Source: an uncultured Winogradskyella sp. | GTDB lineage: Bacteria > Bacteroidota > Bacteroidia > Flavobacteriales > Flavobacteriaceae | Direction: 5' to 3' | Assembly (NCBI RefSeq): GCF_947498005.1 | Contig: NZ_CANMIW010000006.1 | Coordinates: 1 to 64,000, forward strand | Length of the DNA stretch: 64,000 bases | Shown here: positions 39,455-47,988 of the stretch, piece after piece | Layout of the letters: each line of letters opens with the position of its first letter | How positions within the stretch are numbered: position 1 is the first letter of the stretch | Notes under the pieces: generated by a model | Seen by the model: the letters and a program-made list of their open reading frames with translations, nothing else | Database searches by the model: none | Told to the model about the DNA's origin: nothing | Program-made: the position numbers and the translations under genes

Positions 39455-40012
39455 ATGACCATGAAAAAACTACTCAAATTCACTCCTATTTTACTTTTAT
39501 TAGTAATTCTATCTTCTTGTAGCTCAGTAAAAGTTACCGCTGACTATGATAGAGAATCTAATTTTGACGATTACAAAACGTTTGCTTTCTTTAAACCTGG
39601 TATTGACAAAGCAGAAATAAATGACATTGATAAGCGCAGGATTTTAAGAGCTATTGAAGCTGAATTATTAGCAAAAGGCTATACAAAATCTGAAAATCCA
39701 GATATGCTAGTCAGTATATTTACTAAATCTAATCAACGTGTTGACGTTTACAACAATGCTTGGGGCAATGGTGCTTGGGGTTGGGGCGGTTATGGTGGTT
39801 GGGGCTGGCGCTCTGGCTGGAATAACAATCAAGTTTCAGTTTCAACTCAAGGTGTATTATTTATTGACATTTTAAATTCTAAAAAGAAGGAGTTAATATG
39901 GCAAGGCTCAGGAACAGGAAATCTTGAAGTGAAAAACACAGATAAAAAAGACGCTCGAATTAAAGAATTTGTATCTGAGATGTTCATGCTATTTCCACCC
40001 GAAGTAAAATAA
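39455..40012 (+). CDS. DUF4136 lipoprotein
   Basis: A 185-residue lipoprotein: signal peptide with lipobox LSSC (Cys22), then the DUF4136 pattern VKVTADYDRESNFDDYKTFAFF and KGYTKSENPDMLVSIF. A Gly/Trp-rich stretch (AWGNGAWGWGGYGGWGW) sits in the middle. An alternative start lies 6 bases downstream. It follows hutU by 12 bases but is probably unrelated in function. Function unknown. Confidence 0.85.
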   Translation: MTMKKLLKFTPILLLLVILSSCSSVKVTADYDRESNFDDYKTFAFFKPGIDKAEINDIDKRRILRAIEAELLAKGYTKSENPDMLVSIFTKSNQRVDVYNNAWGNGAWGWGGYGGWGWRSGWNNNQVSVSTQGVLFIDILNSKKKELIWQGSGTGNLEVKNTDKKDARIKEFVSEMFMLFPPEVK

Positions 40013-40032
40013 TGAAATTTAATTTTAGCATT

Positions 40033-40063
40033 AAAGCACTAGTATAAAGCTAGTGCTTTTTTT
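40033..40063 (+). terminator. Terminator after the DUF4136 gene
   Basis: A 10-bp perfect stem (AAAGCACTAG at 40033-40042, complement at 40050-40059) has a 7-nt loop and a T run. Confidence 0.93.
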
Positions 40064-40076
40064 GTTTCAAATCATA

Positions 40077-40112
40077 TTTGATTAGGCATTAAAACTAAAA
40101 CGTATATCTTTG
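40077..40112 (+). promoter_or_regulatory. Promoter of the SulP gene (TTTG ... TATCTTTG)
   Basis: A -33-like TTTG (40077-40080) and a perfect -7 box TATCTTTG (40105-40112), 24 bases apart, precede the SulP ATG by 22 bases. Confidence 0.6.
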
Positions 40113-40134
40113 CCGCCTTTTAGAAGAATAAATT

Positions 40135-42036
40135 ATGAAACTCGGGTCGAAAACAATGAAAAACTTTACTCAAAACCCTAAGAATGATATTCTTTCAGGT
40201 ATCACAGTGTCATTAGCAATGATCCCAGAAGTTGTTGCTTTTGCATTCGTAGCTCAAATTAGTCCTATTGTTGCACTTTTTGGAGCATTTATCATTGGTA
40301 TAATTTCTGCTTTATTTGGAGGTAGACCAGGTTTAATTTCTGGAGCAGCAGGCGCTGTGGCTGTTATTTTTGTTCACATGATACAAGAAGGCCACGCCAA
40401 AGGCCTCCTATTTGATACTCCCGTAGAAAATATGGGTTATTTTTATTTATTAGCTGCTGTTGTTTTAATGGGAATTATTCAAGTATTGGCAGGCTTATTT
40501 AAGCTTGGGAAATTTGTTCGTTTAATTCCTCATCCAGTAATGATGGGCTTTGTTAACGGATTAGCCATAGTAATCTTCATGGCTCAACTAGGTATGTTTA
40601 AAGAGAATACAAAAGACATTTTTGGGCAAAACATGCGCAAAACGGAATCTAAAGAGCTAGTCTATAATGTACAAAACAATACTGTTAACGATTTAATTTC
40701 TGGCACAGCTATTTTCTCAATAGATAATGAATCGGTAAAAAGCATTAATACTGGTAAAGAAGTATTTGTGATTGCAGATAACCAAGTATACGATATTACT
40801 ACGAAGAAGGTTGTTTTCAACTTTCAAAATAATGGTTTTTATTCTGTAAAGGATAATGGTGTCGTTAAATCCATTATGCAAGGCAATAAACTTTACATCA
40901 TGATTGGTCTTGTTTTATTAACCATGTTTATAATTTGGGGCTTACCTAAATTGACAAAAAAGCTACCAGCAGCGCTTACTGCAATCTTAATTGTCACACT
41001 AATTTCTATTTTTGGAGGACTGCAATCCATTAATGTTGGTGATTTTATTAGAGATGGTGGAGGTGCTGGACTCAACGGTTTTGATGAATTATCTAGTAAA
41101 CTAAACCTCGTAGAACTTTGGAGCCATCTACCATTTAATTTAGATACACTAAAATTCATTGCACCTTATGCATTTTTAGCAGCATCTGTTGGCTTAATTG
41201 AAACATTGATGACAATGAATCTGGTGGATGAATTAACGGATTCAAGAGGTAATGGAAATAAAGAATGTGTTGCTCAAGGCGCAGGTAACATGTTAAGCGG
41301 ATTGTTTGGAGGAACTGGTGGTTGCGGAATGATTGGCCAGACCGTAATTAATATTAATGCAGGAGGACGAGGCAGGTTGTCTGGTGTAATGATGGCCATT
41401 ACATTATTAACCTTTATACTCTTCGCTGATAAATATATTGAACAAGTGCCTATTGCTGCTTTAGTAGGTGTAATGTTTATGATGGTAATAGAAACATTTG
41501 CCTGGTCTAGTTTTCGTATCATGAAAAAAATACCAATGTCTGATGCCGTTGTACTAATAATAGTTTCTGTTGTAACTGTAGTCTTTGATTTAGCTATCGC
41601 AGTATTTGTAGGTGTTATAATATCTGCATTATCATTTGCATGGGAGAACGCTAAGAAAATTAGAGCCAGAAAACGATTTAAAGAAGATGGTACAAAAACT
41701 TATGAAATTTGGGGACCACTTTTCTTTGGAAGTATTACTTCTTTTAATGAAAAATTTGATATAAAAAATGATCCAGATATAGTTGAAATTGATTTTGTTG
41801 AAGCTCGAATATCAGACCACTCTGCTATCGAAGCTATTTTTATTTTAGTTGAAAAATATCAAGCTGCTGGCAAGACCATTAAATTAAAACATTTAAGTCA
41901 AGACTGTAAAGTTTTGCTTTACAAAGCGAGTCCAAAATTTAAAGACGTAATAGTTGAAGCCATTGATGATCCAAGATATCATTTAGCTGAAAACCCAGAA
42001 AAATTTACAAAATCACTTTTTGAATACGATATATAA
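40135..42036 (+). CDS. SulP family inorganic anion transporter with inserted segment
   Basis: A 633-residue inner-membrane transporter, likely for sulfate, bicarbonate or another anion. The N-terminal SulP signature is present (GITVSLAMIPEVVAFAFVA, FGGRPGLISGAAGAVAV), with the later QGAGNMLSGLFGGTGGCGMIGQT, and a C-terminal cytosolic STAS domain (about 530-633). Between the helix ending at AQLGMF (about 155) and the helix starting at YIMIGLV (about 254) lies a ~98-residue hydrophilic insert rich in Asn/Val/Lys, with strand-like repeats, absent from the minimal SulP fold. A downstream in-frame ATG at 40156 is a possible alternative start. Confidence 0.93.
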   Translation: MKLGSKTMKNFTQNPKNDILSGITVSLAMIPEVVAFAFVAQISPIVALFGAFIIGIISALFGGRPGLISGAAGAVAVIFVHMIQEGHAKGLLFDTPVENMGYFYLLAAVVLMGIIQVLAGLFKLGKFVRLIPHPVMMGFVNGLAIVIFMAQLGMFKENTKDIFGQNMRKTESKELVYNVQNNTVNDLISGTAIFSIDNESVKSINTGKEVFVIADNQVYDITTKKVVFNFQNNGFYSVKDNGVVKSIMQGNKLYIMIGLVLLTMFIIWGLPKLTKKLPAALTAILIVTLISIFGGLQSINVGDFIRDGGGAGLNGFDELSSKLNLVELWSHLPFNLDTLKFIAPYAFLAASVGLIETLMTMNLVDELTDSRGNGNKECVAQGAGNMLSGLFGGTGGCGMIGQTVININAGGRGRLSGVMMAITLLTFILFADKYIEQVPIAALVGVMFMMVIETFAWSSFRIMKKIPMSDAVVLIIVSVVTVVFDLAIAVFVGVIISALSFAWENAKKIRARKRFKEDGTKTYEIWGPLFFGSITSFNEKFDIKNDPDIVEIDFVEARISDHSAIEAIFILVEKYQAAGKTIKLKHLSQDCKVLLYKASPKFKDVIVEAIDDPRYHLAENPEKFTKSLFEYDI

Positions 42037-42172
42037 ACATTAAATATGCCTTATTTAATATTCTATAGACTAAGGCTTAGGCACTTACCTTATTTTATAA
42101 ATTTTAAGACTCAAAATAATTGAATATCAATTAATTAGACTACATTTACCACTTAATTTAATATATTATAAT

Positions 42173-42364
42173 ATGAGTACTGGTACAGTAAAATTTTTTA
42201 ATGACTCTAAAGGTTTTGGATTCATAACAGAAGAAGGAAGCGGCAAAGAGCATTTTGTACACATTTCTGGTTTAGTTGATGAAGTAAGAGAAGGAGATAA
42301 TGTAGAATTCGATTTAACCGAAGGAAAAAAGGGATTAAATGCAGTTAATGTAAAAGTTATATAA
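42173..42364 (+). CDS. Cold-shock domain protein
   Basis: A 63-residue single cold-shock domain that binds single-stranded nucleic acid, with RNP1 KGFGFIT and RNP2-like HFVHIS. The 136-base gap upstream is a possible long leader, often regulatory in cold-shock genes, though no structure was proven. Terminator follows. Confidence 0.95.
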   Translation: MSTGTVKFFNDSKGFGFITEEGSGKEHFVHISGLVDEVREGDNVEFDLTEGKKGLNAVNVKVI

Positions 42365-42392
42365 TTATATACCTTACAATCTTTTTAAGAAT

Positions 42393-42420
42393 AAAGCCTA
42401 TCTTTTGGATAGGCTTTTTT
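42393..42420. terminator. Terminator after the cold-shock gene
   Basis: A 10-bp stem (AAAGCCTATC at 42393-42402, complement at 42408-42417) has a 5-nt loop and a T run, and lies at the end of the convergent E1 gene, so it may act in both directions. Confidence 0.9.
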
Positions 42421-42423
42421 AGT

Positions 42424-44511
42424 TTAATAATTGAATAACTTTTCAATCTTAGCTTTTACTTTTTCAGTTGAAGGAATCATAGTATGCTCTAAGGTAGAAT
42501 TTAAAGGAATTGCAGGCATATTTTCACTACCAATCGTCATAACTGGAGCATCCAAAAACTTAAAACACTCTTCTTGAATCTTCCCAGATAATGCGCGTGC
42601 AAAACTATTATTTGAAGGTTCTTCAGTTACCACTAAACACTTACCTGTTTTCCTAACCGATTTCATAATTGTGTCTTCATCTAAAGGAAATAAAGTTCGT
42701 AAATCAATCACTTCAATTTGGTCTTGCATACCTAGTTCTTCACTAGCATTCATAGCCCAATGCACTCCCATTCCATACGTAACAATGGTTATTGTTTCTA
42801 CATTTTCTTGTTTCCAGATTTCTTGTAAAACCCAAGCTTTACCAAAAGGTAATACATAATCTTCGCTTGGCTCCACAGATGTTGCGCCTTGTGTTCCTGG
42901 AACTTTAGACCAATACAAACCTTTATGCTCTAAAATAACTACAGGATTTGGATCATAATACGCAGCTTTCATCAAACCTTTTAAATCGGCTCCATTACTT
43001 GGATAGGCTATTTTAATGCCTCTGATATTGGTAACCACACTTTCAACTGAAGATGAATGATAAGGACCACCACTTCCATATGCTCCAATTGGTACACGAA
43101 GTATCATACTAACTGGCCATTTTCCGTTAGATAAATAACAACTTCTACTAACTTCTGTAAATAATTGATTTAATCCAGGCCAAATATAATCGGCAAACTG
43201 AACCTCAACAATGGGTTTTAATCCAGCAGCACTCATACCAACAGTTGAACCTACAATAAAGGCTTCTTGAATTGGTGTGTTAAAGACTCTGTCGTCCCCA
43301 AATTTTTGAGCTAAAGTAGCTGCTTCTCTAAAAACACCACCTAATCTACCTCCAACATCTTGTCCGTAAAGCAAACATTCTTTATGCTTTTTCATCAGTT
43401 CTTCAACTGCGAATAGTGCGCAATCTACCATTACAACTTTATCTGCGCCTTCTGGTGAGCGCGTTCCTTTTTCTTCGGTTATTGGTGTTGGTACAAAATC
43501 GTTAGTATATAAATCTTCAGGCTTTGGATCTTCAGCTTGTAATGCTTTTTCAAAGTCTAATTGCACTTTCGCTTTTGCAGAATTTTCTATGTCTCCAATT
43601 TCTTTTTCTGAAAAACCGACATCTAATAATTGTTGTTTGATAACTGGATAAGGATCGCGAGAACGCGCTTCGTCTAAATCGTCTCGATACCACTCCATTC
43701 TTACACCAGACGTATGATGATTTAATAATGGTACTTTGGCATGCACTAAAAATGGTCTACGCTCAGTTCGGATAGTTTCTATTACTTTCTCTAAGGCTTC
43801 GTAACTTTCTGTAAAGTTGGCTCCATCAATTGAAATAGCCTCCAAACCGTGAAAACCTGCTGCATATTCTGCTGCGTTCTGTGCTCTGGTTTCAGCCGCA
43901 TTTGCCGAAATATCCCAACCATTATCTTGCACTAAATATAGGATTGGCATTTGCTTTAATGCTGCCATTTGGAAAGCTTCGGCTATTTCTCCTTCGGTTA
44001 CTGAAGCATCCCCTAAACTACAAACTGTGATTGGTTTTAAAGCCGTATCCACTGTGTTTGAATTAACAGGATCTGACTGTAAACTATAATCCGCTAAACC
44101 TTGTAATTCTTTATACTGCATTCCCATTGCAACTCCAGTTGCAGGAATAGCTTGCATTCCTGTAGCCGAAGATTGATGTGGAATTTTTGGTTTATCGTCG
44201 TCCTTTAAACTTGGATGCGAGTAATAGGTTCTTCCAGCCGAAAACGGATCGTCTTTTTTTGCTAATAATTGCAACATTAAATCATAAGGTTCTAAACCAA
44301 ATGATAACAACATCGCATCGTCTCTGTAATATGGAAATGCATAATCTTGCGGCAATAACTGCATACCTAAAGCAATCTGGATAGCTTCATGACCTCTAGA
44401 CGTTGCGTGTACATATTTTGAAACCTGTTTAAAATTAGCCTCATATAATTCTGCCATAGCTTGCGCTGTGCAGAGTTTGGAAAATCCTTTTTTTAGTGTT
44501 TCTTTTTTCAT
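42424..44511 (-). CDS. Branched-chain 2-oxoacid dehydrogenase E1, fused alpha and beta subunits
   Basis: Decarboxylates branched-chain 2-oxoacids using thiamine diphosphate. The 695-residue protein is a fusion: residues about 1-330 are the E1-alpha (ThDP-binding GDASVTEGEIAEAFQMA ... QDN), residues about 355-695 the E1-beta (CLLYGQDVGG, VEVQFADYIWPG, MILRVPIGAYGSGGPYHS, VVTEEP). Separate alpha and beta genes are usual; the fusion is common in Bacteroidota. Together with the E2 upstream and the aminotransferase it forms a branched-chain amino acid catabolic unit. Confidence 0.93.
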   Translation of the reverse strand: MKKETLKKGFSKLCTAQAMAELYEANFKQVSKYVHATSRGHEAIQIALGMQLLPQDYAFPYYRDDAMLLSFGLEPYDLMLQLLAKKDDPFSAGRTYYSHPSLKDDDKPKIPHQSSATGMQAIPATGVAMGMQYKELQGLADYSLQSDPVNSNTVDTALKPITVCSLGDASVTEGEIAEAFQMAALKQMPILYLVQDNGWDISANAAETRAQNAAEYAAGFHGLEAISIDGANFTESYEALEKVIETIRTERRPFLVHAKVPLLNHHTSGVRMEWYRDDLDEARSRDPYPVIKQQLLDVGFSEKEIGDIENSAKAKVQLDFEKALQAEDPKPEDLYTNDFVPTPITEEKGTRSPEGADKVVMVDCALFAVEELMKKHKECLLYGQDVGGRLGGVFREAATLAQKFGDDRVFNTPIQEAFIVGSTVGMSAAGLKPIVEVQFADYIWPGLNQLFTEVSRSCYLSNGKWPVSMILRVPIGAYGSGGPYHSSSVESVVTNIRGIKIAYPSNGADLKGLMKAAYYDPNPVVILEHKGLYWSKVPGTQGATSVEPSEDYVLPFGKAWVLQEIWKQENVETITIVTYGMGVHWAMNASEELGMQDQIEVIDLRTLFPLDEDTIMKSVRKTGKCLVVTEEPSNNSFARALSGKIQEECFKFLDAPVMTIGSENMPAIPLNSTLEHTMIPSTEKVKAKIEKLFNY

Positions 44512-44561
44512 TTTATGCTGAATTTATTTCAGTATCTATGACCACAAAAGCGGTTGCATTT

Positions 44562-44632
44562 TGTCATTCCTGCGCAGGCAGGAATCTATTTTGTTCTTTT
44601 TATTTTGGATTCCTGCCTTCGCAGGAATGACA
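44562..44632. repeat. Family 1 palindromic repeat (full, two arms)
   Basis: Two inverted arms (44562-44586 and 44608-44632) differ at one position; each arm also contains its own small palindrome (ATTCCTGC/GCAGGAAT). It sits in the 351-bp gap between the E1 and aminotransferase genes, which otherwise holds only the family 2 and family 3 elements below and no gene. Confidence 0.95.
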
Positions 44633-44638
44633 ATCTCT

Positions 44639-44743
44639 CGTCAGTTCAAGTGATATTGCTTTTTCTGCAATTTTGTATCGAGAACGTTTTGATGAGCTTC
44701 TTGATACAATTCCGATGAAAAAATCGGAATCACTCGAAGTGAC
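44639..44743. repeat. Family 2 repeat (inverted pair of ~47-base arms)
   Basis: Arms at 44639-44685 and about 44697-44743 are imperfect inverted copies sharing CGTCA-TTC at their outer ends and TTGTATC/GATACAA at the inner ends. A third, single arm is at 54055-54100, which matches the first in inverted orientation at over 90 percent by eye. Confidence 0.8.
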
Positions 44744-44770
44744 GTTATGTACTATTGGACCGTTACTTCC

Positions 44771-44857
44771 GTGTTAGCGATTGATGTGGCATCCTTTTTT
44801 GCCATTAAAAGCAAAAAAGATATAACGGAAAGCGCGACCCTTGTGGTAACGCCCAAA
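44771..44857 (+). repeat. Family 3 repeat
   Basis: An ~87-base element that begins GTTAGCGATTGA and ends with a 30-base segment (44828-44857, core GCGCGACCCTTGTGG) identical to 52335-52364. It abuts the end of the aminotransferase gene. Confidence 0.9.
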
Positions 44858-44862
44858 TCATA

Positions 44863-45930
44863 TTACGCTAACTGCTTTTCAACTTTAAGCATCCAACCAA
44901 ATTTATCTTCTGTTTTTCCGGTTTTAATGTCATTTAACGTATTATTCACTTCTAAACCAACTGGACTTTCGTCGGACACATGAATAGTTTTTTCTCCCAT
45001 AGCAATTTCTTGAATGTAAGCAATACCTACTGCTGTCCCAGTTCCAAAGGCTTCTTCTAAACTACCATCAATCGCAGCATCACGAATTTCTTGAATAGTA
45101 ATTGCTCTTTCTATTACTTCGTAACCTTTATCTCGTAAAATATCAATAACACTCATTCTTGTAATACCATCTAGGATTGAACCATCGCGTTTTGGTGTGA
45201 TGAATTTTCCATCGACTTTGAAGAAGATATTCATAGTTCCAACTTCCTGAATATAGTTATGTTCTACAGCATCTAACCACAGTACTTGATCATAACCTTT
45301 GGCTTTTGCATATTCGGTTGGACGAATGGCTGCTGCGTAATTTCCTGCAGCTTTAGCTTCTCCAGTTCCACCTGATGCTGCGCGTATATACTTGTTTTCT
45401 GCCCACAATTTTATGCGTTTTGTAAAAAATGGTCCTGCCGGTGATGCCATAATGATAAATTTAAAATGTGTTGCTGCACGCATTCCAATAAAAGCTTCGT
45501 CTGCATACATAAATGGTCTTAAATAGAGTGCACTTCCGTCCATTGGTGGAATCCAATTTCGCTCTATATCAACTAATTTTTTTAAACCTTCCTCGAATAA
45601 TTCTTCTGGAAATGAAGGCATTCCCATTCTATCTGCACTAAAGTTTAATCTTTGAGCATTTTTGGATGGTCTGAAGAGCATTGGATTTCCATCTGCATCT
45701 ACTGTTGCTTTCATGCCTTCGAATATGGCTTGTCCATAGTGTAATGCCATGGCTGCTGGATGCGTAGGAATCATTCCCATCGGTTCTATTCTTGGGTTTT
45801 CCCAAACGCCATTATTATAATCACATATAAACATGTGGTCTGTGAATGTTGTACCTAGTGGAATGTTATTAAAGTCTATATTTTTGACTTTTGATTTTTC
45901 TACTTTAGTGATTGATATTTTGTGTTTCAT
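44863..45930 (-). CDS. ilvE: Branched-chain amino acid aminotransferase
   Basis: Interconverts valine, leucine and isoleucine with their 2-oxoacids (PLP, 2-oxoglutarate). The 355-residue protein belongs to the BCAT (class IV) group: GQAIFEGMKA, LYLRPFMYADEAFIGM, AGGEAKAAGNYAAA-like segment (here GGTGEAKAAGNYAAA, PLP lysine), GYDQVLWLDAVEHNYIQEVG. The start at 45930 (MKHKISITK) is chosen; an in-frame start at 45942 lies in a family 1 repeat. It is placed between E2 and E1, indicating a catabolic direction here. Confidence 0.94.
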   Translation of the reverse strand: MKHKISITKVEKSKVKNIDFNNIPLGTTFTDHMFICDYNNGVWENPRIEPMGMIPTHPAAMALHYGQAIFEGMKATVDADGNPMLFRPSKNAQRLNFSADRMGMPSFPEELFEEGLKKLVDIERNWIPPMDGSALYLRPFMYADEAFIGMRAATHFKFIIMASPAGPFFTKRIKLWAENKYIRAASGGTGEAKAAGNYAAAIRPTEYAKAKGYDQVLWLDAVEHNYIQEVGTMNIFFKVDGKFITPKRDGSILDGITRMSVIDILRDKGYEVIERAITIQEIRDAAIDGSLEEAFGTGTAVGIAYIQEIAMGEKTIHVSDESPVGLEVNNTLNDIKTGKTEDKFGWMLKVEKQLA

Positions 45931-45936
45931 AATCTT

Positions 45937-46010
45937 TGTCATTCCTGCGAAGGCAGGAATCTATTTTAATTATTTGGTTTTTGCGGATTCCTGCCTGCGC
46001 AGGAATGACA
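45937..46010. repeat. Family 1 palindromic repeat (full, two arms)
   Basis: Inverted arms at 45937-45961 and 45986-46010 differ at one position, in the gap between ilvE and E2. Confidence 0.95.
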
Positions 46011-46017
46011 AAACGGG

Positions 46018-47325
46018 TTATATTATTCTATTGACATCAAATTGCTCAAAATAGTCGGCTACTCTGCGAACAAAACTCCCTCCTAAAAAGCCATCTACAA
46101 CGCGATGATCGAATGATAAAGATAAATACATCATGCTACGAATAGCGATTTCATCTCCATTTTCGGTTTCGATAACTTCTGGTCTTTTCTTTATAATCCC
46201 TAATGCTAAAATGGCAACTTCTGGTTGGTTAATAATTGGTGTTCCCATAACACTACCAAAGGTTCCTACATTAGAAATCGTGAATGTGCTGCCTTTAATA
46301 TCGTCTCCAGCTAATTTGTTTTCTCTTGCTTTTCCTGCTAATTCATTTACATTGCTAGCGATAGTTTTTAAATTTTTAGTATCTGCATTTTTTACCACAG
46401 GAACTATTAAGTTTCCGCTTGGTAATGCAGTTGCCATACCAATATTTATATCTTCTTTTACAATAATATTATTACCATCTACCGAAGCATTAATATTTGG
46501 AAAATCTTTTACTGCTTTTGCTACTGCTTCTACAAATAATGGCGTAAAGGTTAAGCGTTCGCCATGTTTTTCTTGAAAAGCGACTTTGTTTGCATTTCGC
46601 CAGTTTACCATATTAGTTAAATCTGCTTCAACATAAGCGGTAACATGAGGCGAGGTGTGTTTAGAATACACCATATGGTCGGCAATCATTTGACGCATAC
46701 GGTCCATCTCGATGACTTTACCTTTGCCTTTATCGAATTGTAATTGTGGAATACGATATGCAGTTGGATCTTTTTCCGATACTGGTTGCGCGAATTTATA
46801 CGGTCTGCCGTCTTCTATATAGTTGAACACATCGCTTTTGCGTAGTCTGCCTTCGTGACCTGTTGCAGGTATTCTGGCTAATTCTTCAAAACTGATATGC
46901 TGTTCTTTTGCTATTTCAAATACTAATGGCGAAAAGAAGGCATTTGTATTTGATGTTGAAAAAGACGTTGAAGTTTGCGGAACAGGTTTTGGTCGTTTTA
47001 CCGCTGTCTTCGGCTTATGAGATTTCTCACTTTCGTTCGAAATGACAGGCTTCTTATTTGAAGACTTAATTTCCTCTGAAATTACAAGAATTGCCATAAC
47101 CTCTCCAACAGGAACCACATCTTTAGCTTGAAATAAGGTTTTAACTAATGTTCCAGATGCTGGTGCAGGTACTTCATTATCTACTTTATCTGTGGCAACT
47201 TCTAGGATGATGTCTCCTTCTTGGAAAGTATCTCCTTCGGAAATTAACCAATTTATAATGGTGCCTTCAGTTATACTTTCGCCCATTTTAGGCATTTTTA
47301 ATTCAAACTCTGTCAAAACTTTCAA
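46018..47325 (-). CDS. 2-oxoacid dehydrogenase E2 (dihydrolipoyl acyltransferase)
   Basis: Core acyltransferase of a 2-oxoacid dehydrogenase complex, here likely branched-chain. The 435-residue protein has a lipoyl domain (about 5-82) with lipoyl-Lys47 in EVATDKVDNEV, a linker, a peripheral subunit-binding domain (about 131-170, FFSPLVFEIAKEQHIS, RIPATGHEGRLRKSDV), and the catalytic domain with SFDHRVVDGFLGG near the end. The linker carries PVISNESEKSH (93-103), encoded by a repeat element also found in paaH. First gene of the minus-strand unit, divergent from the Lrp gene. Confidence 0.95.
   Translation of the reverse strand: MKVLTEFELKMPKMGESITEGTIINWLISEGDTFQEGDIILEVATDKVDNEVPAPASGTLVKTLFQAKDVVPVGEVMAILVISEEIKSSNKKPVISNESEKSHKPKTAVKRPKPVPQTSTSFSTSNTNAFFSPLVFEIAKEQHISFEELARIPATGHEGRLRKSDVFNYIEDGRPYKFAQPVSEKDPTAYRIPQLQFDKGKGKVIEMDRMRQMIADHMVYSKHTSPHVTAYVEADLTNMVNWRNANKVAFQEKHGERLTFTPLFVEAVAKAVKDFPNINASVDGNNIIVKEDINIGMATALPSGNLIVPVVKNADTKNLKTIASNVNELAGKARENKLAGDDIKGSTFTISNVGTFGSVMGTPIINQPEVAILALGIIKKRPEVIETENGDEIAIRSMMYLSLSFDHRVVDGFLGGSFVRRVADYFEQFDVNRII
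47021..47049 (-). repeat. Family 7 repeat inserted in frame in the E2 gene
   Basis: A 29-base sequence differs at one base from 54392-54420 in paaH. Read on the coding strand it gives PVISN-SEKS in both genes, so the same reading frame was kept. Confidence 0.92.
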
Positions 47326-47350
47326 TTTTAAAGAAATAAAGATAATTAAT

Positions 47351-47436
47351 ATGAATATTTTCAGTTGTTAAAATCTTAAGATATAAATTTATTCAGCAAA
47401 ATTTTCTTTATAATTTTTAATAAAAAGAATATTCAT
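47351..47436. promoter_or_regulatory. Inverted 9-bp sites between E2 and the Lrp gene
   Basis: ATGAATATT at 47351-47359 and AATATTCAT at 47428-47436 are inverted in the 155-bp divergent region; the second is within GAATATTC, itself palindromic. Possible sites for the adjacent Lrp-type regulator. Confidence 0.35.
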
Positions 47437-47480
47437 CTATTAATTGATATATTTGACACACTAAAAAAATAATTTTTCTT

Positions 47481-47957
47481 ATGCCACATACGCTCGATAA
47501 AATTGACACGCAACTGCTCTCTATTCTTCAGAAAAATAGTAACAGAACAACAAAAAGTATTGCTGAAGAACTTGGAATGACGACTTCTCCTATTTTTGAA
47601 CGAATTAAGAAGCTTGAAAAAGAAGGTTATATTGAGAAATATGTTGCGGTTTTAAATAACAAAAAAATTGGTTTGAAATTGACCGTATTTATTGGTATTA
47701 CTTTACAAGGTCACACCAGAAGTTATTTAGAAAAATTTGTAAAGGAAATTAACAACTTTCCTGAAGTAATAGAATGCCATAGAGTCAGTGGAAATTTTGA
47801 CTACTTGCTAAAATTGGTGGTGGAAGACATTGAAGCTTATGAATCTTTTATTATTTCTAAATTGACATTGTTGCCTTATTTGGGTAATGTTCAGAGTTTA
47901 ATCGCACTTTCTACTAGTAAAGAAACTAATGAGATAGATTTGAGTCGGGTGTTGTGA
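47481..47957 (+). CDS. Lrp/AsnC family transcriptional regulator
   Basis: A 158-residue feast/famine regulator: N-terminal winged helix-turn-helix (about 5-60, LDKIDTQLLSILQKNSNRTTKSIAEELGM) and C-terminal RAM ligand-binding domain (about 65-150, with EVIECHRVSGNFDYLLKLV). It is divergent from the E2 gene, so likely senses branched-chain or aromatic amino acids and controls the adjacent catabolic genes. Inference from position. Confidence 0.92.
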   Translation: MPHTLDKIDTQLLSILQKNSNRTTKSIAEELGMTTSPIFERIKKLEKEGYIEKYVAVLNNKKIGLKLTVFIGITLQGHTRSYLEKFVKEINNFPEVIECHRVSGNFDYLLKLVVEDIEAYESFIISKLTLLPYLGNVQSLIALSTSKETNEIDLSRVL

Positions 47958-47988
47958 TTCTCAGAAGACCTGACAGGTTTTAAACTAT

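Noticed and set aside
42037..42172. Riboswitch or RNA thermometer in the cold-shock leader
   Set aside because: A long AT-rich leader is present but no stable conserved structure could be identified by eye.
46133..46576. 147-codon open frame opposite the E2 gene
   Set aside because: It is antisense to the conserved E2 catalytic domain; its composition mirrors that gene and no family is recognisable.
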